Shown here: positions 16,838-24,898 of the stretch, in pieces
How the letters are laid out: each line of letters opens with the position of its first letter
Numbering within the stretch: position 1 is the stretch's first letter
Source: Prosthecobacter debontii
GTDB lineage: Bacteria; Verrucomicrobiota; Verrucomicrobiia; Verrucomicrobiales; Verrucomicrobiaceae
Assembly: GCF_900167535.1 (NCBI RefSeq)
Contig: NZ_FUYE01000003.1
Location: 416,414 to 480,413, forward strand
Length of the DNA stretch: 64,000 bases
Direction: 5' to 3'
Program-made: the position numbers and the translations under genes
The notes under the pieces: model-generated
Seen by the model: only the letters and a program-made list of their open reading frames with translations
Databases searched by the model: none
What the model was told of the DNA's origin: nothing

Positions 16838-18946
16838 TTACAGGCTCATTCCATCCTTGGAACTCCAAGGATGTGAGGAAACCAAGCCCTTCGACTTCAG
16901 CTCTTGATAACACTCTGGTACATCCCAGCGTCCTAACACCCCTGGAAGCATCACCGCATACGGCCACTGATATTCCGCATCCACAGCGATCTCTTGGAAT
17001 GACGAGAGCGCGTTCTTGAGGGTCACCTGTTTGACATCGGTTGCAAATAAAGCTGCCAAAGCCGCCGTCAAAGCCCCCCATCCACGACCCGCCAAATGAA
17101 CCTCCTGATGCCCTGCTGCGCGCAAGGCTTGAATGACGCGAAGAACATCGAAGACTCGCTGGCCTAACAAAGGACGATCCAACATGAGGCCATGAGCTGC
17201 GTAGAAATAATGGCTTCCGTAGGGCTTAAGGAATTGGTCGGCTCCGCACGTGTTGGGTTGAGACTCTCCAATACCGCGAACATCGCAGGCATAGAAGGCG
17301 GCATCCGGTTCCTTTTGGATCAACTCTTGCACTAGAGGTTCCTGGCGGATCTCGATGTCGGCCGAATGATGAGAGATGTACAAAATGGCGCGTTTGGCAG
17401 ACCCCGGCATGCGCGAAGTGAGTGCCTCCTCTTGAAGTCGTGTGACCAAGGCGCGAATTCCGGACTCCGTTTCGACCGTGTAAGTGCAGTAGGCTTGAGA
17501 CGGATACTTGCGGCTCCCCACACTGCGCAGGATGCCATAATCGGGAGCACTCTCGGGTAAATCAGGCAGGCGTAGTATCTCACGCACGGCTTGTTTCAAA
17601 GCCTGACCGGATAAGGGTTTGCGTTTCGCTGCTAGTGCCTCGGCTTTCTCCTTGGTGAAATCCATCAAGGTGCGAGATCCCAGCTTGGCCACTTGGCCAT
17701 CAGGAGTGCATTGCAGCACCTCGTCTTTCTCAATCATCAGAGCAGGTTCCGCTGCGACTTCGGGATAGCCCACCGCAGCATTGAAAAAGCGATACATCGC
17801 TTCGCGATTTGACTGTGAATAGCCATGCGGATCTGGCCCCACATGCAATCGAATGTTCTCCAGTTTGCCTAACAAAGTGTAAAGTTTCTTCAGCCGCTCA
17901 TAGGCTTCAGCAGATCCACGAGCATCAAAGAAATCCTTTTCCTGGGCCATGATGATCACTGGTTTCGGAGCCATGGCCGCGAGGAAGTCGCAATGGTCCA
18001 AACCCAGTGCAAGCACCTGTGACGGGCATTGCTCGGTATCTGCAGGAAGCTCATTTTCTACATTCCGCCGGAAGGTGGTGATGAAGCACGAAGGCGCGCC
18101 CATGGTGAACCGAGGCTCCAAACCGCAAAGCCAGGTGGTTTGGGTGCCTCCACCGGAGTTGCCCGTCACACCAAGATGCCGAGTGTCCACTTCCTCGCGC
18201 GTCAGCAAGTAATCCAGCGCCCGGATCCCATCCCAAGCAAACCACGTGCCGAGAAATTCGCCCACGAGAGTCTGGGCATTGCCCATCTGAATATGCTCCG
18301 AAACGCCTCCGCCCAAACGTGATTTCAGGCTTCCGTCCTTGAGGTATTGAAATCGCTCTCCCTGACCGACGGGATCAATGATGAAACAGATGTGGCCCAG
18401 TCTCGCCAAGCCTTGCGCAAAGCTCTGGTAAGCCTCGGCGGCCTTTCCATTGATCGAGTGTCCACAGACGCCCACCGTCGCAGGTACCTTGCCCGCGCGA
18501 CCTGTCGGTAGATAAAGATTGCCTGTGACCAAATAGCCGGGGCGGCTTTCAAAGAGGATGTTTTCAATGCGATATCCCTCGCGCTCTACAGTACCCGTAA
18601 CCCGTGCATTCAACGGGGTCTTTTCCGGCAGGGGGCCAAAGGCCTGTCGAATGCGTTCCTGGACCGACTTCACATAAGCTTCGGCATCAGCCTTCGTCTT
18701 GAGGGCGTCACGCCGGGCGTTGCCGAGGTCTTCAGCCGCCTCCACTTGATCCAGCAACCATTCCTGCATCATGCGCGGAAAGCGATTCAGCGGCTCCAAG
18801 TCGGGGATAGGTGCCGCCGATGGTTTCGTAGCCGTAGCGGTCTTGGACCCTGCTTGCTGTCCCATCACCGGGAGGCTGAGCAAGCTCAGACCTGTGGTTT
18901 GCATAAACTGACGCCGGGCGGTGATGACAGGAGCAGGATGAGACAT
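16838..18946 (-). CDS. Two-domain alpha/beta hydrolase, acetyl xylan esterase-like, Tat-exported
   Basis: A 702-residue protein with a twin-arginine signal (ARRQFMQTTGLSLLSLP). The first half is an acetyl-xylan-esterase-like alpha/beta hydrolase: GVCGHSINGKA for the oxyanion region, GVTGNSGGGTQT with the nucleophile Ser, and a later Asp/His pair around GPDPHGYSQ. A second, more degenerate hydrolase half spans about residues 470-690 (RAILYISHHSADIE, DVRGIGESQP, HLAGRGWGALTAA), in which the nucleophile elbow reads GRGWG, so it is probably not catalytic. Removal of acetyl or other ester groups from plant or algal polysaccharide is inferred. The 3' end holds a 10-bp hairpin (16852-16873) facing the convergent CobW gene. 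Confidence 0.83.
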   Translation of the reverse strand: MSHPAPVITARRQFMQTTGLSLLSLPVMGQQAGSKTATATKPSAAPIPDLEPLNRFPRMMQEWLLDQVEAAEDLGNARRDALKTKADAEAYVKSVQERIRQAFGPLPEKTPLNARVTGTVEREGYRIENILFESRPGYLVTGNLYLPTGRAGKVPATVGVCGHSINGKAAEAYQSFAQGLARLGHICFIIDPVGQGERFQYLKDGSLKSRLGGGVSEHIQMGNAQTLVGEFLGTWFAWDGIRALDYLLTREEVDTRHLGVTGNSGGGTQTTWLCGLEPRFTMGAPSCFITTFRRNVENELPADTEQCPSQVLALGLDHCDFLAAMAPKPVIIMAQEKDFFDARGSAEAYERLKKLYTLLGKLENIRLHVGPDPHGYSQSNREAMYRFFNAAVGYPEVAAEPALMIEKDEVLQCTPDGQVAKLGSRTLMDFTKEKAEALAAKRKPLSGQALKQAVREILRLPDLPESAPDYGILRSVGSRKYPSQAYCTYTVETESGIRALVTRLQEEALTSRMPGSAKRAILYISHHSADIEIRQEPLVQELIQKEPDAAFYACDVRGIGESQPNTCGADQFLKPYGSHYFYAAHGLMLDRPLLGQRVFDVLRVIQALRAAGHQEVHLAGRGWGALTAALAALFATDVKQVTLKNALSSFQEIAVDAEYQWPYAVMLPGVLGRWDVPECYQELKSKGLVSSHPWSSKDGMSL

Positions 18947-18997
18947 AGGAAGAAAAAATACCCCTCCATGAACCTGCTTCTTTCCTGGCTTTGAGCC

Positions 18998-19031
18998 AAA
19001 GAAAACGGGGTTCCAAGAACATTGGAACCCC
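18998..19031 (-). terminator. Rho-independent terminator of leuC
   Basis: TTGGAACCCC and GGGGTTCCAA (19022-19031 and 19007-19016) form a perfect 10-bp stem with a five-base loop, 25 bp after the leuC stop. On the minus strand it is followed by GTTTTCTTT. Confidence 0.85.
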
Positions 19032-19056
19032 GCGAACTAAAAGCTGTATTTATGTG

Positions 19057-20472
19057 TTATCCAGCGATGGAGAACACCTCGCGAGCGTCCGCAATGCTAC
19101 CGGTCAAAGCCGCTGCAGCGACCATCACCGGAGACATCAACACGGTGCGCCCCGTGGTAGAACCCTGACGGCCTTTGAAGTTACGGTTGCTGGAGGAAGC
19201 GCAAAGCTGATCACCCACGAGTTTGTCGGGGTTCATGGCCAAGCACATGGAGCAACCCGCACCGCGCCATTCGAAACCGGCTTCGGAGAAGATTTTGTCC
19301 AGACCTTCCTGACGAGCCATGGCATCGACAATCTGGGAACCTGGAACAGCGATCGCCTTGACGCTGGGGTTCACCTTCTTGCCCTTGATGAATTTGGCCA
19401 CTTCACGGAAGTCACTCAGACGACCGTTGGTGCAGGAGCCGATGAAGGCCACATCCACCTTAGTGCCTTTGATCGGCTGACCCGCAGGCAGTTTCATGTA
19501 ATCCAGAGCTTCCTGAATGGACACGCGACCTGGCTCCGTTGCCGCGCTTTCGGGTGTAGGAACGGTTTCCGTCACGGCGATGGCTTGGTCAGGGCTGACA
19601 CCCCAGGTCACTGTCGGAGGCACGTCCTCAGCGCGGATGTTCACGACATCATCATAGACGACATCTTTATCCGAAGCCACCGCGCGCCACTTGGCCACAG
19701 TCGCATCCCATTCTTCACCCTTCGGTGAGTAAGGACGGCCTTTCAGGTATTCAAAAGTGGTATCATCTGGGTTCACGTAACCGCAGCGCGCACCGCCTTC
19801 GATGGCCATGTTGCAGACGGTCATGCGCTCTTCCATGGTGAACTCGTCAAAGACATTGCCACCGTATTCGTAGGCAAAACCGACACCACCACCGGCACCC
19901 AGCAGGCGGATGATGTGCAGCGCCACGTCCTTGGCATAGACGCCTGGGCGGAGCTTACCTTCGACGTTGATGCGGCGGACTTTCATCTTGCTCAGCGCCA
20001 TGGTCTGCGTGGCCAAGATATCGCGCACCTGGGTGGTGCCGATGCCGAAAGCGATGGCACCGAAGGCGCCGTGAGTAGCGGTATGGGAGTCACCACAGGC
20101 GATGGTGGTGCCTGGCTGGGTGATGCCCTGCTCGGGGCCCACCACGTGGACGATGCCCTGCTTACCACTGGCGAGGCTGAAGTAGGTCACGCCAAACTCC
20201 TTGGCGTTCTTGTTCAGCTCCTGGATCATGGCCTCAGCGAGAGGGTCGGCGAAAGGAGACACCTGGCTGTCGGTCGGCACGATGTGGTCCACCGTTGCAA
20301 AGGTGCGGTGCGGATAAGCCACCTTCAGCCCCAGATCACGCAGCATGCCGAAGGCCTGGGGGCTCGTTACTTCATGCACCAAATGGGTATCAATGAGAAG
20401 CTGCGTCTGTCCGTTCGCAAGAGTTCCGACGGCGTGAGATTCCCAGACTTTTTCGAAGAGTGTTTTGCCCAT
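19057..20472 (-). CDS. leuC: 3-isopropylmalate dehydratase large subunit
   Basis: A 471-residue aconitase-family protein. It isomerises 2-isopropylmalate to 3-isopropylmalate in leucine synthesis, together with the small subunit LeuD. The 4Fe-4S cysteines are visible in FIGSCTNGR and in [35 protein letters not shown] and the early [14 protein letters not shown] are family signatures, and [13 protein letters not shown] marks the C-terminal part. The frame extends to 20514, but [13 protein letters not shown] at 20472 is the conserved LeuC start. leuD and leuB are not adjacent in this window, so they must be encoded elsewhere. It has its own terminator and about 200 bp of upstream leader before the divergent gene at 20679. 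Confidence 0.96.
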   Translation of the reverse strand: MGKTLFEKVWESHAVGTLANGQTQLLIDTHLVHEVTSPQAFGMLRDLGLKVAYPHRTFATVDHIVPTDSQVSPFADPLAEAMIQELNKNAKEFGVTYFSLASGKQGIVHVVGPEQGITQPGTTIACGDSHTATHGAFGAIAFGIGTTQVRDILATQTMALSKMKVRRINVEGKLRPGVYAKDVALHIIRLLGAGGGVGFAYEYGGNVFDEFTMEERMTVCNMAIEGGARCGYVNPDDTTFEYLKGRPYSPKGEEWDATVAKWRAVASDKDVVYDDVVNIRAEDVPPTVTWGVSPDQAIAVTETVPTPESAATEPGRVSIQEALDYMKLPAGQPIKGTKVDVAFIGSCTNGRLSDFREVAKFIKGKKVNPSVKAIAVPGSQIVDAMARQEGLDKIFSEAGFEWRGAGCSMCLAMNPDKLVGDQLCASSSNRNFKGRQGSTTGRTVLMSPVMVAAAALTGSIADAREVFSIAG

Positions 20473-20678
20473 GGTGGTTTGAAGGATACGTTCCGGGCTG
20501 CCGGGTGGTGGCAAACCGGGGGCAGACAGACTAACACGATTTTTTCACTGTGCAATTCGGGGCCGAAAAAACTGCCCTCCCTGGAGCTCAGAATCCCCAA
20601 AAACCGGGATTTTGTCGCAAATTGCCCGGGACCAACTCAGGGCCAGGGGTCGAATTTCACTGAACCCCCAAAGTTCTT

Positions 20679-21143
20679 ATGAAACTCAAATCTCTTGTTC
20701 TATCCGCCCTTTCGGCCGCTCTGCTGACTCCTGCCCTTGCGGAGGATATCTCCATGGCTGCCGTTCCACCCATCGTTCAAGCGACCATCCAGCAATACCA
20801 GCGCGGTGGTAAAGTCGATGAGATCGAATCTCGCACCGCCGAAGGTCAGACCTGGTATGAAGCCACCGTCGAACTGCAAAACGACCGCGAATTGCAGATT
20901 CACGTTCGCGCCGACGGATCGCTGATCAAAACCAGCGAGGAAATCACCTCCGAAGAAATCCCGGTAACGGTGCGTGCTGCCGTCATTCAGTCTGCTCCGC
21001 AGGGTAAGATCGACGAAGTGCATCGCGTGCTCGTCGATGGACAGGCCCTAATCTACAAGGTCAAAGTGGACCGTGCCGAAGGCGATGATCTCAATCTGAC
21101 CATCGCTGAAAACGGAGCCGTGCTCAAACTGGTGGAAGATTAA
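20679..21143 (+). CDS. Small secreted PepSY-like protein
   Basis: A 154-residue protein with a signal peptide ending at ALAED. The mature part consists of two PepSY-like units of about 60 residues: VPPIVQATIQQYQRGGKVDEIESRTAEGQTWYEATVEL and the similar IPVTVRAAVIQSAPQGKIDEVHRVLVDGQALIYKVKV, each followed by a strand ending in an Asp/Asn-Gly turn. Such PF11396-type domains are found in periplasmic proteins of unknown role. It is a single-gene unit between the divergent leuC and a double hairpin after the stop. Confidence 0.78.
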   Translation: MKLKSLVLSALSAALLTPALAEDISMAAVPPIVQATIQQYQRGGKVDEIESRTAEGQTWYEATVELQNDRELQIHVRADGSLIKTSEEITSEEIPVTVRAAVIQSAPQGKIDEVHRVLVDGQALIYKVKVDRAEGDDLNLTIAENGAVLKLVED

Positions 21144-21166
21144 TTTCTCCTTCCGCCGCTTGCCGA

Positions 21167-21220
21167 GGTCCAGTGCTGGTGACCACTCCAGCCTGGACCA
21201 AGGCCGGTCACGATCCGGCC
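21167..21220. terminator. Two stem-loops between convergent genes
   Basis: GGTCCAG (21167-21173) pairs with CTGGACC (21193-21199), and GCTGG (21175-21179) continues with CCAGC (21188-21192), giving a 12-bp stem with one bulge. A second hairpin, GGCCGG/CCGGCC (21202-21207 with 21215-21220), is followed by AAAATTTCT and overlaps the last codons of the minus-strand gene. They probably terminate transcription from one or both sides. Confidence 0.6.
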
Positions 21221-21747
21221 AAAATTTCTCGAGGAGTCTGCTCTGGGAGAACCTTTGAGCTTTCCACTTCGATCAAGCTCTGCCGACCAAGGAACTCCAT
21301 CAGGATTTTCACCCGATCCTGACCGTCATGGATACTGTTGACGATACCTTTCAGCCCACGCATGGGCCCTTCTGTGAGTTCGACGGTGTCCCCTACGTGG
21401 AGGCCCGCTTTCACCTCCTTTACCTCCAGGTGATCCATCTCGCTACGGACGCTTTCAATGACGCTGTCCGGCACAGAGACCATCTGGCCGCCAAAATCGA
21501 CAATGCGAATGACGTTCTGCGAATGCTTGACAGCGCGTTGAGAGTTGAGGGGAATGAACCGAGCGAAGAAGTAACTGGGGAACAAAGCTTCGACGAACCA
21601 CACCTTCCCACGACGTGTGCTACGCTGGAAGCGAATGCGCGGACAAAAAGTCTCTACACCCGGCAGCCCCCGCATAAGGGCAGCAGCTAAATGTTCGCAT
21701 TTAGGCTTGGTGTGGATGACATACCAAGCGGGTTCGTCAGGACGCAT
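21208..21747 (-). CDS. NusG-family transcription antiterminator, RfaH/UpxY-like paralogue
   Basis: A 179-residue protein. The N-terminal NGN domain opens with PAWYVIHTKPKCEHLAAALM and contains EALFPSYFFARF, and the C-terminal KOW part is VGDTVELTEGPMRGLKGIVNSIHDGQDRVKILMEFLGR. NusG-type proteins bind the RNA polymerase clamp to promote or block pausing. The absence of secE or ribosomal protein genes nearby indicates a specialised paralogue rather than housekeeping NusG. No polysaccharide operon is adjacent. The ATG at 21747 is preferred over a TTG at 21771. Its strand matches ank and katA, but the 45-bp gap from ank does not by itself show co-transcription. Confidence 0.86.
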   Translation of the reverse strand: MRPDEPAWYVIHTKPKCEHLAAALMRGLPGVETFCPRIRFQRSTRRGKVWFVEALFPSYFFARFIPLNSQRAVKHSQNVIRIVDFGGQMVSVPDSVIESVRSEMDHLEVKEVKAGLHVGDTVELTEGPMRGLKGIVNSIHDGQDRVKILMEFLGRQSLIEVESSKVLPEQTPREILAGS

Positions 21748-21792
21748 GAAAAAGGATGAGTCAGGGTGCAACGGCTGCCCCGCCGAGGCAAC

Positions 21793-22341
21793 CTAAACAT
21801 GGGCGGGCTTCGGAGAGCGAAACCTGGACCGTAGCCAGACGATGGGACTCACGAGGACTCGTAAAATCCGCATCGCGACAGCGATCTGGCCCAGGGAAAA
21901 ACCACGCACTCGAGCCTGACGATCGGCACCAGATTGCTCCAATACTTGGGCGACGGCTTCCCGACCAAACATGCGAGCGAACATCAGGGGTGTCATGCCG
22001 TTACCATTGTCAGCATCCACATCCGCACCTGCTCCGATGAGCATCTTCGCGATTTCCGCATGTCCTTTGAAAGCCACACCGCCCAGAGGGGTCTGCTGGC
22101 GATCATTCCGTTGATCCACCCGTGCCCCGTTTTCCAAAAGCAGATGCACGGTTTGTTCATGCCCATGATAGGCCGCCAGCATGAGAAGGGTGTTCTGTTT
22201 ATGATCCGCCAAATTGACCGGCATCCCAGCTTGCAGCATGGGTTCCAGAGCCGCCGCATCTCCATGGCGGGCGAAGTCCAAGGCCATCGCCTGGAGTTCA
22301 GCGTAGCGCTGTTCTTCTTCAGGGGTGATATCGGTTTTCAT
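21793..22341 (-). CDS. Ankyrin-repeat protein downstream of catalase (AnkB-like)
   Basis: A 182-residue protein with about four ankyrin repeats: DFARHGDAAALEPMLQAGMPVNLADHKQNTLLMLAAYHGHEQTV, LLLENGARVDQRNDRQQTPLGGVAFKGHAEI, and one reading MLIGAGADVDADNGNGMTPLMFARMFGREA. A basic, hydrophobic C-terminal tail (IAVAMRILRVLVSPIVWLRSRFRS) could anchor it to the membrane. Ankyrin proteins directly after catalase genes are known from Pseudomonas (katB-ankB) and Campylobacter, where they support catalase activity or haem loading, so the same role is inferred. The ATG at 22341 is chosen; a frame start at 22455 would read through the hairpin and overlap katA. Confidence 0.85.
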   Translation of the reverse strand: MKTDITPEEEQRYAELQAMALDFARHGDAAALEPMLQAGMPVNLADHKQNTLLMLAAYHGHEQTVHLLLENGARVDQRNDRQQTPLGGVAFKGHAEIAKMLIGAGADVDADNGNGMTPLMFARMFGREAVAQVLEQSGADRQARVRGFSLGQIAVAMRILRVLVSPIVWLRSRFRSPKPAHV

Positions 22342-22367
22342 AAACAAACTGATCGCTAGAGAAACAC

Positions 22368-22400
22368 TGGGTGGATGCACCCGCGTGGCGCATCCACCCA
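22368..22400 (-). terminator. Hairpin between katA and the ankyrin gene (attenuator or processing site)
   Basis: TGGGTGGATGC (22368-22378) pairs perfectly with GCATCCACCCA (22390-22400) around an 11-base loop. On the minus strand it is followed by GTGTTTCTC, a weak T tract. It lies 42 bp after the katA stop and 27 bp before the ankyrin start, so it may partly terminate or stabilise the katA message. Confidence 0.6.
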
Positions 22401-22442
22401 GCTGATGCATCTTCTGCATCACTCCGGGGGGGTTGGAGAAAC

Positions 22443-23888
22443 TTAGGAGACCCAATCGATGCCAACGGCCTTGGCCACACCTGCCGCATAGGCGGGATCG
22501 GCTTTGTGGAAATGCCCCAGCTGGCGACGGATGATCTCGTCAGGCACGCCTGCCATGGCTTCGGCAATATTGCTGAAAAGTTGCTGCTTCTGGTCATCGC
22601 TCATCAGGCGGAAAAGATTGCCTGGCTGCGTGTAATCATCGTTGCCCTCACGATGGTTGTAGCGATCTGCATCGCCTGAAACCTTCAGCGGCGGCTCAGC
22701 AAATCGCGAGTCCTCCTTCGATCCCCCCATCGTGTTAGGCTCATAGTAAGCGTTGCTGCTGCTCGGCGTCATGAAGTTCATGGCACCATCCATGTGATAG
22801 GTATTCACGGCGGAGCGTGGTCGGTTTACGGGTAGAGCCTCATACCAGGTGCCTACGCGATAGCGATGGGCATCCGCATACGAGAAGATACGGGCCTGAA
22901 GCATCTTGTCCGGAGAGAAGCCGATACCTGGAACAATGTTGGAAGGGCTGAACGCCGATTGTTCGATCTCCTGGAAGTAGTTCTCGGGATTGCGGTTCAG
23001 CTCCAACACACCGACATCAATGAGCGGATAGTCCTTGTAAGGCCAGACCTTTGTCAGATCGAAAGGATTGATGTGATAAGTCTCGGCCTCCACTTCAGGC
23101 ATGACCTGGATTTTGAAATCCCATTGTGGGAAGTCACCGCGCTCGATGGCTTCAAACAGATCCTTCTGAGATGATTCGCGATCTTTAGCGATCACCGATT
23201 CCGCTTCGCGATTGGTCATGTTCTTGATGCCTTGGCGTGTCTTGAAATGGAACTTCACCCAGAAACGCTCATTGTTAGCGTTGATGAAACTGTAGGTATG
23301 GGAGCCGAACCCATGCGTATGACGATAGCTCAGAGGCAGACCGCGATCCGACATCAGGATGGTCACTTGATGCAGACTCTCCGGCGACAGTGACCAGAAA
23401 TCCCACATGGCGGTGGCGCTGCGCATGTTCGTCTTGGGATGGCGCTTTTGGGTGTGGATGAAGTCTGGGAACTTCAACGGATCACGGACGAAGAAGACGG
23501 GGGTGTTGTTGCCCACCATGTCCCAATTGCCTTCTTCCGTGTAAAACTTCAGCGCCCAGCCACGCACATCCCGCTCAGCATCAGCGGCTCCCCGCTCACC
23601 GGCCACGGTGGAGAACCGGAGCAGGCAGTCCGTCTTCTTGTCGATCTCGGAAAAGACCTTGGCCTTGCTGTATTTCGTGATGTCATGCGTGATGGTCAGG
23701 GTGCCATAGGCTCCCGAGCCTTTCGCATGCACGACACGTTCTGGGATACGCTCACGGTTCTGGTGGGCCAGCTTTTCGATGAGCTGATAGTCCTGCAACA
23801 GAACGGGACCACGGGTACCTGCGGTCATGGAGTTTTGGTTATCGGCAATCGGGTTGCCGCCAGTGGTGGTCATCAGTGGAGTGCTCAT
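22443..23888 (-). CDS. katA: Monofunctional haem catalase, clade 3 size
   Basis: A 481-residue catalase that dismutates hydrogen peroxide. Visible residues: distal His54 in [12 protein letters not shown], distal Asn in [15 protein letters not shown], and the proximal Tyr in [45 protein letters not shown] is the conserved beta-barrel core. The length near 480 and the lack of a C-terminal flavodoxin-like domain indicate the small-subunit type. It is divergent from an OxyR gene with dyad sequences between them, and is followed by the ankyrin gene. Peroxide-inducible transcription is inferred. Confidence 0.96.
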   Translation of the reverse strand: MSTPLMTTTGGNPIADNQNSMTAGTRGPVLLQDYQLIEKLAHQNRERIPERVVHAKGSGAYGTLTITHDITKYSKAKVFSEIDKKTDCLLRFSTVAGERGAADAERDVRGWALKFYTEEGNWDMVGNNTPVFFVRDPLKFPDFIHTQKRHPKTNMRSATAMWDFWSLSPESLHQVTILMSDRGLPLSYRHTHGFGSHTYSFINANNERFWVKFHFKTRQGIKNMTNREAESVIAKDRESSQKDLFEAIERGDFPQWDFKIQVMPEVEAETYHINPFDLTKVWPYKDYPLIDVGVLELNRNPENYFQEIEQSAFSPSNIVPGIGFSPDKMLQARIFSYADAHRYRVGTWYEALPVNRPRSAVNTYHMDGAMNFMTPSSSNAYYEPNTMGGSKEDSRFAEPPLKVSGDADRYNHREGNDDYTQPGNLFRLMSDDQKQQLFSNIAEAMAGVPDEIIRRQLGHFHKADPAYAAGVAKAVGIDWVS

Positions 23889-23929
23889 GGAGGGGGTGGT
23901 GACGGCCAGAGTTTGCGGGCACCCGATCC

Positions 23930-23975
23930 ATAGAACAAATATATTGTTCGAATGCTATACATAGTTTATGGCTAT
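23930..23975. promoter_or_regulatory. Candidate OxyR operator region between katA and oxyR
   Basis: Within the 92-bp divergent gap there is a perfect dyad GAACAA-ATATA-TTGTTC (23933-23949), preceded by ATAG at 23930. A 15-mer of form ATAG-N7-CTAT lies at 23961-23975, matching an OxyR half-site pair, and a further CTAT is at 23955-23958. Spacing between these blocks does not fit the E. coli 37-bp consensus exactly. The second 15-mer ends 5 bp before the oxyR start codon, which suits autorepression. Confidence 0.6.
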
Positions 23976-23980
23976 GACTC

Positions 23981-24898
23981 ATGGAACTCCGCCAGCTTCG
24001 TTATCTCTGCTCTGTCGTGGATGAGGGCACCTTTACGGCAGCAGCGGCAGCGTGTTCCATTGCGCAACCTTCTCTGAGTCAGCAGATCCTCAATCTTGAG
24101 CAAGAGCTCGGTCAGACCTTGCTGATTCGCCATTCCCGCCGCGTTGAATTAACGGAAGCCGGGCAAGCTGTCGTCAAACGAGCACGCCTCATCCTTGCGG
24201 AGTCGGACTCCCTTCGCTCTGATATGGAGCGGCGCGCCGGCTTGGTTGAAGGCACTGTGACCGTCGGCGCCATTCCCACCGTCGCTCCCTACCTTTTGCC
24301 CGAACCCATCCGGCGTTTTCATCAAAAACATCCTGGCGTGAAAATCCAGGTGCGAGAAGGACGCACCAGCCGAGTGCTTCAAGAACTTGCCAGTGGTCGG
24401 ATCGACTTCGCCATCGTCAGCGATGTCACGGCCCTGGATCAAGACCGGTTATCGCTCCATATCGAAGAGCTCTTCCATGAGCGCCTCATGCTTGCAGCGC
24501 CGGAAAACCATCCACTCACAGCCCACGAGGCTGCAGTGGCCATCAAGGATGTGCCCAAGCATCAATTCATCTTGCTCAGTGAAGGTCACTGCCTAGCTGA
24601 CCAAACGCTGAGTGTATGCAGGCTGCGCCGCACGGAGGACCATTTGGAATGCGAGCAGCTTGAAACGCTCCTCGCCATGGTCCGCACCGGTCTTGGCATC
24701 GCAGTTGTGCCTGAGATGGCCGTCCTCCACAGCACGGGACAAGGCATCGTCCTACGCCCGTTCAAGAATCCCGAACCCAAGCGGACCATCGGCATTGCCA
24801 AACGCCGCGCGGGGTCACTCAGCCCCGCCGCCAGCGCCTTCCTAACCGAATTCACCGCACCTGCTCACCCAAAGACAGGGCGGAAGACCGGGTCATGA
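23981..24898 (+). CDS. oxyR: Hydrogen-peroxide sensor, LysR-family regulator OxyR
   Basis: A 305-residue LysR-type regulator. The winged helix-turn-helix is at residues 1-60 (MELRQLRYLCSVVDEGTFTAAA, SLSQQILNLEQELG). Redox cysteines are present as Cys204 and Cys213 in LLSEGHCLADQTLSVC, the same spacing (eight residues between) as Cys199/Cys208 of E. coli OxyR. Peroxide oxidises this pair to a disulfide and switches DNA binding. It is divergent from katA, the expected target. The last 6 bp overlap the convergent rnr gene. Confidence 0.95.
   Translation: MELRQLRYLCSVVDEGTFTAAAAACSIAQPSLSQQILNLEQELGQTLLIRHSRRVELTEAGQAVVKRARLILAESDSLRSDMERRAGLVEGTVTVGAIPTVAPYLLPEPIRRFHQKHPGVKIQVREGRTSRVLQELASGRIDFAIVSDVTALDQDRLSLHIEELFHERLMLAAPENHPLTAHEAAVAIKDVPKHQFILLSEGHCLADQTLSVCRLRRTEDHLECEQLETLLAMVRTGLGIAVVPEMAVLHSTGQGIVLRPFKNPEPKRTIGIAKRRAGSLSPAASAFLTEFTAPAHPKTGRKTGS

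Noticed and set aside
16852-16873. Perfect 10-bp hairpin at the end of the esterase gene as a terminator for the CobW operon
   Set aside because: It has no T tract on either strand and lies inside esterase codons, so I mention it only within that entry.
20473-20678. Possible leucine attenuator in the leuC leader
   Set aside because: No short leader frame with consecutive Leu codons and no antiterminator/terminator pair could be found.
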